The translations under genes were made by a program, and so were the position numbers. Under the pieces are notes generated by a model. That model worked only from the letters and a program-made list of their open reading frames with translations. It ran no database searches and had not been told where the DNA came from. DNA of 64,000 nt, taken from Isoperla grammatica (lineage: Eukaryota > Arthropoda > Insecta > Plecoptera > Perlodidae). This document shows, piece after piece, positions 21,557 to 33,500 of the stretch (positions are counted from its first letter, which is position 1; every line of letters begins with the position of its first letter). The stretch lies in contig OX246741.1 of the NCBI GenBank assembly GCA_945910005.1, forward strand, positions 46,231,112-46,295,111, written 5' to 3'.

Positions 21557-24500
21557 CTGCACAGACACACAGCCCTCTTAGTTCCCGCGTGACGTCACAG
21601 CCCACTGTTGCCCGTTACACATGAGCGGGCCCCCGCTGTCACCCTGCACAGACACACAGCCCTCTTAGTTCCCGCGTGACGTCACACCCCACTGTTGCCC
21701 GTTACACATGAGCGGGCCCCCGCTGTCACCCTGCACAGACACACAGCCCTCTTAGTTCCCGCGTGACGTAACACCCCACTGTTCCCCGTTACACATGAGC
21801 GGGCCTCCGCTGTCACCCTGCACAGACACACAGCCCTCTTAGTTCCCGCGTGACGTCACACCCCACTGTTCCCCGTTACACATGAGCGGGCCTCCGCTGT
21901 CACCCTGCACAGACACACAGCCCTCTTAGTTCCCGCGTGACGTCACACCCCACTGTTGCCCGTTACACATGAGCGGGCCCCCGCTGTCACCCTGCACAGA
22001 CACACAGCCCTCTTAGTTCCCGCGTGACGTCACAGCCCACTGTTCCCCGTTACACATGAGCGGGCCCCCGCTGTCACCCTGCACAGACACACAGCCCTCT
22101 TAGTTCCCGCGTGACGTAACACCCCACTGTTGCCCGTTACACATGAGCGGGCCCCCGCTGTCACCCTGCACAGACACACAGCCCTCTTAGTTCCCGCGTG
22201 ACGTCACACCCCACTGTTCCCCGTTACACATGAGCGGGCCCCCGCTGTCACCCTGCACAGACACACAGCCCTCTTAGTTCCCGCGTGACGTAACACCCCA
22301 CTGTTGCCCGTTACACATGAGCGGGCCCCCGCTGTCACCCTGCACAGACCCACAGCCCTCTTAGTTCCCGCGTGACGTTACAGCCCACTGTTGCCCGTTA
22401 CACATGAGCGGGCCCCCGCTGTCACCCTGCATAGACACACAGCCCTCTTAGTTCCCGCGTGACGTTACAGCCCACTGTTCCCCGTTACACATGAGCGGGC
22501 TACCGCTGTCACCCTGCACAGACACACAGCCCTCTTAGTTCCCGCGTGACGTCACCAACCACTGTTGCCCGTTACACATGAGCGGGCCCCCGCTGTCACC
22601 CTGCATAGACACACAGCCCTCATAGTTCCCGCGTGACGTTACAGCCCACTGTTCCCCGTTACACATGAGCAGGCCCCCGCTGTCACCCTGCACAGACACA
22701 CAGCCCTCTTAGTTCCCACGTAACGTCACAACGAACCGCTGTCACCCTGCACAGACACACAGCCCTCTTAGTTCCCGCGTGACGTTACAGCCCACTGTTG
22801 CCCGTTACACATGAGCGGGCCCCCGCTGTCACCCTGCACAGACACACAGCCCTCTTAGTCCCCTGGTGACGTTACAGCCCACTGTTGCCCGTTACACATG
22901 AGTGGGCCCCCGCTGTCACCCTGCACAGACACACAGCCCTCTTAGTTCCCGCGTGACGTCACAGCCCACTGTTCCCCGTTACACATGAGCGGGCCCCCGC
23001 TGTCACCCTGCACAGACACACAGCCCTCTTAGTTCCCACGTAACGTCACAACGAACCGCTGTCACCCTGCACAGACACACAGCCCTCTTAGTTCCCGCGT
23101 GACGTTACACCTCACTGTTGCCCGTTACACATGAGCGGGCCCCCGCTGTCATTCCGCACAGACACACAGCCCTCTTAGTTCCCGCGTGACGTCACAGCCC
23201 ACTGTTCCCCGTTACACATGAGCGGGCCCCCGCTGTCATTCCGCACAGACACACAGACCTCTTAGTTCCCGCGTTACGTCACAGCCCACTGTTCCCCGTT
23301 ACACATGAGCGGGCCCCCGCTGTCACCCTGCACAGACACACAGCCCTCTTAGTTCCCGCGTGACGTCGCACCCCACTGTTGCCCGTTACACATGAGCGGG
23401 CCCCCGCTGTAACCCTGCACAGACACACAGCCCTCTTAGTTCCCGCGTGACGTCACACCCCACTGTTGCCCGTTACACATGAGCGGGCCCCCGCTGTCAC
23501 CCTGCACAGACACACAGCCCTCTTAGTTCCCGCGTGACGTCACAGCCCACTGTTCCCCGTTACACATGAGCGGGCCCCCGCTGTCACCCTGCACAGACAC
23601 ACAGCCCTCTTAGTTCCCGCGTGACGTCACAGCCCACTGTTGCCCGTTACACATGAGTGGGCCCCCGCTAGCACAGACACACAGCCCTCTTAGTTCAATT
23701 CATTTGTTCCATTGTGGTCTAATCACGGCCCTCTTGATCATTTCTAAAAATCATGTCGGCCGTTTTATTTAAAAAGATGATTTTCAGAATTGAACTAGAG
23801 AGCCGTGATTAGCTCTCCTTCGATGCTATAGGGAACCCGCAACTGACGTCACATCCGGACTACAACAATGGAACAAATGAATTGAACTGATGGACAAACA
23901 ATCAGCTGTCAAAATAATAAAATTGCCATCGTACAAATAAAAACAAGTGTATCAATTGGGAAATCTCACGCATTTTTTTTAATTGCTTACTGGTTACCTC
24001 AAGTTAAAATAAACGGGAATTAATTGGTTTCGGCTCGAAAGGTGCATTAACATCGCTTTAACAGCAAGTCAAAAATACTGCTGTCAAAACACGCTCAGAA
24101 ACGGACCTGCGCCATCTTGCTCGTGATTTCAAGGTTTTGACGTCATATGTCAGTAAACAGTAATTTTATATCATACAAATAGTACTGAAATTCCACCCTT
24201 TAGTACATTATTGCTCTCATAAGACTCTAACTGAACCAACGTTTATTTATAGTTAGTAAATGAACACTTCTCAACATTAATTAACAACAACATGTTAAAT
24301 AATTGCATTATTTTAAACACGTTTTGGTAAATACTGTATCAAAATGTATTTTCTGAAGAAAACAGTGGTATAAAAGGCATTGTTGTAAAGTCACTGCATC
24401 CCAGATATTGTAAAATGTCCAACTTAATATCGTTGATATTATTAAGAATACTTCAAGGAGGCAGTTGTTTACATGACATATGACGTCAAGAGCCGTTTTT

Positions 24501-27500
24501 CAATTACGGAACAAGAAGTTCCAAATTTCAAACTTAAAATGCTAATAGAATTGGAAATATACGCTTCTCAGATATAAAAATTATACCACCCGTACTTTTA
24601 GATAATGATCTTCCATTTTTAGGTACTTTGAGGAATATTTATTTTTGATGAGACTTCCCTATAGTAACTGCTCGCAATCTAAAACTTGTAATGATGGACA
24701 ACGACTGAGTGAAAGTTTAGTATGTGTATTTGTTTGATTTTTGTTTTGTTTTCCAAAATCAGAAGAAATTATTTTTTGACAGCTTTTGTTTGTCCATCGA
24801 TTCAATTCATTTGTTTCATTCCATGTGGCCGTGTTTTGTTTCAGACAAACATTGAATATGCACCAATCAAAGAAAGATCAATGGAGTTTCCTAGCAACGC
24901 ATAGGTTGTACGCCTGTGATGTCACAGCCCCCTCAATACGGTTGTTTTAGGTTGTCGCCATTAAAGTGCTACTCTAGGAGATCAAGAAGACCGTGGTAGG
25001 TTTTTTCGTGTCATATAGTGGGTCGTGTTATTTAACCAACAATACTGGTAACAATGGTAGACGCCTTCTTGTTTGGAATTACCTTTCAGCAGCACTTCAA
25101 TGGCGTCAAATTTCAAGATGGCAGCGCCCATAACCATTTCCTCTAAAACAACCGTATAGGCTTCTTGCAAGCTTGCTTTACAACAATGGAACAAATGAAA
25201 CGAATCGATGGACAAACAACAATCTGTCAAACAATAAAATATTCTGATTTTGAAAACATATCTTCAAAACAAACAAGAAACATACAAAACTTTCACAACT
25301 TGGTTGCCAATCATTAAATGTTTTAACTGGTGAGCAGTTACTATCGCCATACCTGGTTTTCTTCATAATGTTGCAATTTTATTATTTTGACAGCTCGTTG
25401 TTTGTCCATAAGTTCGATTCATTTGTTACATTGGTGTAGTTCGGCTGTGACGTCAGTTGCAAGTTCCCTATTGAGTCTTGTGTTATTTCAGTGAGGTGCA
25501 TTTTCACTATTGTTCATGTTTGTCATTGAAGATCTAGAGGGCCGTGATTAGTTCTATCGAAGGCCTGTTTTATTTCTCTATGATCGAATATTTGATCAAA
25601 GGGTTAACTAGACAGGACTTACTACACAACCATCCTTCCCTCCAGCAGTGCTGGTGCAGAGATTCTGTTTCTGCAGTGTTGAAGAAGACGTCAGGTTCTT
25701 CCGGCATTCTGTGATGGGCACCAGGTCTAGCTTGACCATCATAAGGTCTGGAGAAGCGACTAGGCGGGCTATATCATGCGACTGCGCGATGGGAGACACG
25801 AGGCTCTGGAAATAAGTTTGGGTTATCATGGAGTTTGCTCTCAGTTTTGTACATCGAAAACCCTGAACTTCAGGCGTAAAGTTACTATTACCTCACAATT
25901 ATTTTAACACTTTTCCATCATTGAAACGATTTGATAGGTTTATTAATTTGTCAATCGAAGTTTTCTTAAAATTTCCATTTCGCCGCCTTTACAAACCTCT
26001 GGACTGGGATTCTTCACAAAAGAACGTGTTGCGAACTTATAATTAGAGTATTGAAAAGAATAGTTGATCTGATTCATAGCATTGATATAACTGTAAGTAG
26101 GTGTTGTTCATGTTTAATTTTATATGTAAAACAACAACAAAATAATTATTTCACGTATCTGTGAGCACAAAGTTGTAAAATGTGGATGAAGACCTAAAAT
26201 GTGGTATTATTGAATTTTAGAAAAACAGCATTTACACCGTAGTAAAAGCACAGATAACTAGCTAGCTACCCCGTATTGAATTTGTTTATTCGTAGTTAGC
26301 ATAGCATATTAGTGTGATGTCACATTTCCCGTGTCAACCAATGGCGAACCGTATTTGTGACTCCACACAATCATTACAATTGACAATTAGGTTTGTTTTT
26401 GCAAACATTTCTGCGAGGGTTATCCGTTCAGATATTTCGTTTTCCTTAACACGAAACAGTGAAAAAGAAGTTGATATTGTATAATGATACAATTACTCCT
26501 TTAAAATATAATAACTTCGTTTCAGAAAGTTGTTTGGAGTCAGACAGCTCGTCCGCCATTTAATCTAACGACATCACGAATACAGTCTATTTGCAGGTTT
26601 GCGTATGTCATCAAACATAGCACGTCATTGTTGCTCTACTATTACAGATAAAGAAAGTCCAAGTACACAGACAGAAAGGTCTATATGCGACGCTATTATC
26701 TACGCATACTATGTAGATCTCACTTCAATAGTCCTCAAATGCGAATCATGTTAGTGGAACTTTGTCAAAAGTACAGTATAAGTTACCGTAAATAGAAACT
26801 AGTTATTTGTTTACAAAATAGCGGTGATAGGTACAATTTTGAAACTTTTGTCAAGTTCCGATATCTTTGTTTTGGACATTATTACAAACAATGATTGGAA
26901 TCCGCTTGTAAATTTTAACTAAACAAAATTAAAACTGTTGTTTTACTTATTTATTTTTCATAGGTTGGCGTCTTGACGAATGTTGCTGGTTATGCTATCA
27001 GTTTATAGTTTAGTTTCGACCTATAATAAGTTATTTAAAGCACAAGCTGTACAATGTTCCTAGATAAGCAAGTTGTTTATATTGTCAAAATGTAATAGTA
27101 TTAAGAAACTGTTCTATAAGTTTTACATGATACCCACTTTAGTTGTACCATTTATACCACTGTATCATTAAATCGTCACTGCCATCTTCATGAATCACTA
27201 CAAAATATTATGCGCCCACACACAAGCCTCGCTCATGTGGGCATTCACCTTCATATATAACCAATGTTTTATTTTTTCCTATGCAATGTACTTTGTATAA
27301 GTTGAAGATGAATAAAGCGTGCTAAAATCTGAAATCTGAGTAGTCACGATTCACGAGTGTTGACAACCCGTCAAGCCGTTTGACCTGTGCGCGACGAACA
27401 AAAGTTCACGCACACCCAGAGAAAGCGCCGATCGAGTTGAATGGAGAGATTCACTCCACTTCGCTACGCTCATCTCAATATGTGAAAAAATTACTCATTT

Positions 27501-30500
27501 CTAAATTATTTCTTTGCTTTTAGCTTTTAGCTTGTAAAGTATTCTAGGTAGGACTATAATACTATGTTAATGAATTGCTTATCACTAGATGGTCAAGATT
27601 TTATTAACCATGGCCATGGGATAACATTATAAAGCGGTATCAATGAATACTCACGCGCTTAGATAATGGTTTAGTTACTCCCCAGCCCAGGGCAACGCAT
27701 TTTCCTTTGGGCTTTGGATCAACTTCATTGTTGCTGGTAGTTGTAAGTCGTACTGGAGCCGCGCTGGGCCCACTTAAGTCCATTGCTTGAGTGACCTACA
27801 ATAGTACATAACAATCAGTCTTCCTCTGTTCGTAATTAAGTTTAGGGGCGGTCTTACAATCTCCTTATAAGAAATGTATTTGTATAATAAGACTGGACCT
27901 AGTGAGTATATTTATTTTATCCTTATAGCACTGCCACATCTGAGTCTGATCGTGCGCAAGCGAAATGACCACCATGGTTGTAATTAAAATAACTTATATA
28001 ACATTAAATGGTGCGTTACAATATTCAGAATTGAACTTTGATATTCCTACCACGAAGTCTTGAATACGCGTCTTCCCAAGTGAAATGGATCATGTTTGGC
28101 CACAAGATACAAGGTTAATGAGCGACTGGGCAGTGTTCATAATGAACTAGTGCAGTAAAGTCGGTCCGTTTATAGTGAAAAACGAAACATTAAGAGCTAA
28201 TGGCCATGTTTGGGTATTGAACCATTATAATCGGCTTCAAAACCACGATTTCCTAGAAAAACACGGCTGCCAATTTTATAATAATGGAAGTCGAAAGAAT
28301 GTCACCCGTTGATTTTCTTTGAAACATGATAGATGGAAGAGGCATTATATGAGGATTAGGGTCGGTAAGCTTCTACTTACTATTGATTTGATACTATACT
28401 ATTATAGGACAGATAAGGGATTGTATTATAGTATACTTACTAGGATCACGGCAATGTCGTTCGTAAAGCTCGCTCTGACGAAACGAGGATGCAACACAAT
28501 CCTTGCCACGTTTCGTAGTTGCGAGCCGGCGTCTTGGTAGAGGATGTGTGTTGAGCCGACCACGATAGTCATATATTCAACATCCCTACGGACCCATGTG
28601 TCTCTACGACAAAACCAATCACAGGCATGTCTTTACAGGAATGCACAACAACCAGATAAATTTGTAGATAGTCGAAAAGATGACTGCACTCTCGATGAAT
28701 AAATAAATAAATAATCATACATGAAGCAATCTGTTCTTACATATACCGTATTCGCCTAACTGAGTGCATAAAGATATAGCAACAATCCTTGGATACATTG
28801 GACGTGACAAGGTGAGGCCTGAGGTCCAGTATATTCACGATATCTTTGAGTATCTAGGGGCGCGGTAGCGCGCCGGGCCGAGCCACGTGGGCACTTCCAC
28901 TACGCCACTCTAACTGCACGCCTCGAAGTGCACTGAGCACGATGTTGCCGACGCAAAACTACAATAGATAAAAACTTAAAATGTTGCTTAGTCGGTGAAC
29001 TTTTACCATCAGACTTATTTTAAATTTCATCCCGATCGGATGATGCGTATATTGTTGCAAAATTCTTCAGTTAGCTAGCCGGCAAATTCCTTTCCGGTCA
29101 GTCTGGTACCCAAACGAATAAAGGTATAAACACTTTTGAAAAAAATACATTTACGTCTCAACTCTGTTGCCATGATGTGGACATCTGAATACATTTTTAG
29201 AATTAGCCCATCTCTTGCACAGTGAATCTAAAAAAATAGTAAGTGTTATAGAAAATCACCAATAAATGATGTTATCAACAATGTCTAAGCACCAACAAAT
29301 AATATAAAACAAACGTATATATTGAAATTATTTGAAAAACGTTTATACAATGTAAAATAAAGCAAGTCCTATGTAGTCATCAGATGAACTAATGATTGTT
29401 TTTCTGGAACGTGCCATATGGACAAGCAACGATCCAGGATTACTTACAATAAAATTGTTTCATTACTTGATATTTTCCATAAGAAATACAAACTCCATAG
29501 CAACCTTAAACAAATTCCATACTTGACTTGACTGTACAGTTGGCCCTATATACATGAGATCGCATGTGTGTCCTATCTGTGGCTCTGCAGTATTGTCTGC
29601 TTACACGCAGTGAGTCACACACAATGTTGTACTCGAATATCGTGTTTTTACTTGTAAATGATGTTGTTGTGAACTTAGAAAGAAAACTTTCATATCATTG
29701 TTATTATCACGTAATTACCTCCATTGGAATTCCAACACCGTTACAGTGTTTTCAAATAAAAAGCATTGATGTACCAAACAAAAATGCAAAAAATTGCGAA
29801 AGAAAAATGGACAAGCGGAAAACGTAGATCAATTGTAACACACCAAAAAAGGGCATACTTACAAAAACACCCATTGCAAAATAGGCTCAACATTTGAAGT
29901 GATGATACGAATATATTGTTTACGCACAGGCAGTGGCGGCTCGTGCTAGGAGCTGCGGAGTTCCAGCACCCCCTCGTAAAATTATAAATCCCATTTATAC
30001 AATTATTCGTATAATGTATTATTAAAAAATAATAAGTTTATGTAACGTTTGCACTTTTTATAGACTGACTGGCGATTTTTGTGGTGTGATTTATTCGAAG
30101 ATTCCGTCGAGAAGCACGCGAGTGCTCAGTGAGCGTGGGGGCATGTGTATTTCTTGTGAGGGATGCTGCTCCGGCCACAGCATCTCGTCTATGCATTAGT
30201 TAAATACAGAATATCGCTCCTCCCCTTGACGCGCCACTCTCTCTTTCCTTTGCTTTTAAAACTGCACTGGGAGCTGCTCCAGTCGCAGCATCCCGACTTG
30301 GGGAGGTCTTGGACACGTTTTTTCTGTTTTTGAGAAGGAAAACAAATTGCCGAGCACATGACAAACACGTGGTCAGTACGGCAACTGAAGACGGAAGACC
30401 CCCCGTGACCTAACCAGGACTGGACTAATTATATAATGGAGATGCGTGTTGCCATATCCTTAGTCAGTCAGTGTTTTGGACCAGTCAAAACGGCGCAGAA

Positions 30501-33500
30501 CATGTTATTTTTTACTATGGCAACGCTGGGTTTACATTTGACTTTGAGAGCGTTCAGATCACCCCTCCACACACACGCCCTATGGCATTCGGCTTGGGTA
30601 TGGCGGCCATCGAGAACATGGTCTTGAGAAAACTGTTAAGGTGAATGCATGTGCTAGTGTCAGTGTGTGTACGTGTAAATCTAAATAAACTTACAAATTG
30701 TGTGAAGGATGGATTTTCTGCATCGGTGTCGATGATCAACTGCCGAGACTACATGTAAGTGTTTTCAATATATTATATATATATATAACGTGTGTATCTA
30801 AATGTGAGGGAAAGTGAGTAAGGAGAAGAAGTTAGGCCTTAGCGTCTATAGATACATAGGCCATTACTTTTGCAGCACCCCCTTTTAATATTTCACGAGC
30901 CGCCACTGGATGATATATAAAATTGTGGCTAAGCCCATTATTGCATTTAATATGGCAATTAATTAAATAAACAAATATCTACATGTTTATATTTCTTAAT
31001 AAATTGATGAATACGTATATTAATAACAATTACAAAGTTCATTAATTTATTGAAACATTTCGAGGTGAGAAAAACAAAATAAATACACATCATTTATAAC
31101 AAAAAGCTTTGCCAATGAGTTTGCATTCTTCAGTTTGATAGTACCGAAATATTGGCTATTCCTCCCCTTCGCAGACAGTCTTGAAACATTTTTTTTACAA
31201 GCTACAACAACAAAATATTGCAAATGACGAGTATGACCAGAAGAAAATTTAAAAAAACATGTTGTTTTTACGCGTACCGGCCGTATACACTTCCAACTTT
31301 ACGGTGCTGGCTCCACGGTTACAGAATACTAAATGTGACGTTTTAAATATTTTTCTCGATTTGAAATACTTATGAAATAATGACTGTAAAATTAAATATC
31401 TGTACAATAAACAGGGACTTAACTTCAACTATTCTTGTGTACCGATAAATAAACGAGTAAAAATTGGAAATGTTTGATTAACAATGTATGCGGAAAGAAC
31501 TGAAACCCATGCCTCAAACTTCTTAGTCATTATAAGGCATCCTTTACGGATAATTGAGAATTGACTTGGAGCCTCTAGCACTGTTACTCATCAAAATGTT
31601 AGAGAGCGAAAAAGTACGCTATTAGTTGGCGCTAGAGGAGCGAGCGACACGTACTTGCTCGCACAGTGTCTGTAACTCGACTACCCAGTAACTCGGCTGC
31701 CTGCTTATACCTCGGCTCGGCGCGGTGGGGGGATGTTAATGTGGTCACATTGCGTCCTATATCAACAGCTGATAATGATTAAACAATGTGCATATCTGAT
31801 AGCGGGCTGGAATGGCCTTAAGTCAAATTACAACATCATCGTCTATATGCTTTTTTATTTTAATATGTTTGTTCATTTTATTATTCTCACTTCGAAATGA
31901 TTCAATAAATTCGACCCACAGCGCAGGTTTAGTGTTGTTTGTGACGTCAACCAGTAGTTGTTCGATCATGTAGCTGAAATCCCAATTAAAACTAAATGCG
32001 AGAAACATCGCCTCACCTCCACGTCCCGTAGGCATAACTTACGAAATTGTAGCCCGATTTCAAAATTAGTGACATCGACGTAATCTGTAAATCATTGTGA
32101 TATTTTTAGTGGTTGTTACTGTCGATTCTAATACATGCGACGTTTTCATCATGGAAACAAATTTGTTGGAAACAATTAAATTAAAACTTAAAGTGGAATA
32201 TACTCTACTACGTTTTACATCAATTTAACGCTTTCCAGTCCTATATTTTTAAAACGTGCTGAATATGATACCCTTGTTATGGGAACTCACAACATCTCTT
32301 AGTGAACTAGTAAAATTCGAAAGATTTCATTGTAAACAACTTTTTCGGCCACATTTGTGCGTGTGGACCTACTCGTAAGTATTCTTCCTCACACCGCAGT
32401 GTGCAGCGCACAGAAGCCATCTCGTGTTGAGGATGGTGGCGCCGCACATGTGATCCTTGTAGTTGTGCAGGGTTGCCATGTAGGGGTGGTTCTTGATATC
32501 GTTAACCTTCACCCCTCCGACGATGCGATTTACCGTAGGCTCAACACCATCATCTCCGGATGATCCGCAAATGACTAAACAAAGAAAATATATGCAAATC
32601 TTACCATAATTTTGAATTATATATATTATTAGCCAATTAAGACACAAATTTCAAATTAACGAGGCGACACGACATAGTAGCGATTAATCGGGGGAAGTCG
32701 GAGGTATACATTCCAGATCCCTCAATCCGCTTTGAGGATCACCTGGGACAAGCGGAGGAGGTGGATCGTGAAAAGCAGGGGATTCATAACCCGACTTGTG
32801 CCTATTATAAGACCTATACAATCTGAAAGATATCAGAGTAATGGGTCTTAAGATAGGTGCTAGGGGTACAATCCTCGGCTTTTTCGAGAAATTTCAGTAG
32901 TCGTTATAATTACCATCAAGTCTCACCTATGTAGTGGTTCTGGCCGTATTACGGTTGTCTATTTTTATACTTAGGCACCAGCTGTATTCGTAATTTTGTT
33001 AAGTTTATATATCAATTTTATTAAGTGTTATTTGTTTTGATTTCCGTTTTGATATAAGGTATTGAATGTTATTCTGTGTCTTACGGCAACAGCTTTGGCT
33101 GCAGACACCGAATAAAGGTTGTTATTATTATTATCAAAACTTCTTTTAATAAAAATAAATATTTTATAATTTGTGTTCAGTCTTGATACACTTGTTATGA
33201 GTTTGGCAATACGATCATCAAGTAAGGAAAACACATGTTTTATGTTAATTTTTTACCATATAAAATTTAGAGAACGATGTTGTCTAAACTGCATGTAACA
33301 TTTTCATTAGTTTATTAATTCCATTTCAGTTTTGTTTACGGGTAAGGAGGTAGTATATTTTGATCCTGAGGTGTAGAAAGTCATACATAGGCCTACCAAG
33401 ATTTATACAAGGTTATAACCTACATCCAAACCCCACGTTAACTAAATTGTGGTCGAGGTATGATACGGAATAATAGGCCTACTAACAAATTGAGAAACCA

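Noticed and set aside
21557..23693. Array A as a coding repeat domain
   Set aside because: Each unit has an in-frame TAA after RGN, so continuous translation is impossible.
25608..25829. Stand-alone 73-codon gene
   Set aside because: It is protease exon 5 with intron sequence at both ends; the ATG lies in the intron.
28855..28925. tRNA gene (gcgcggtagcgcgccgggcc)
   Set aside because: No cloverleaf or B box could be completed.
30436..30627. 63-codon frame inside the hAT-like element
   Set aside because: No transposase motif and it overlaps another frame on the opposite strand.
32369..32647. Stand-alone 92-codon gene starting MCLNW
   Set aside because: Its first 24 codons are intron 1; an acceptor at 32575 and a separate signal-peptide exon fit better.
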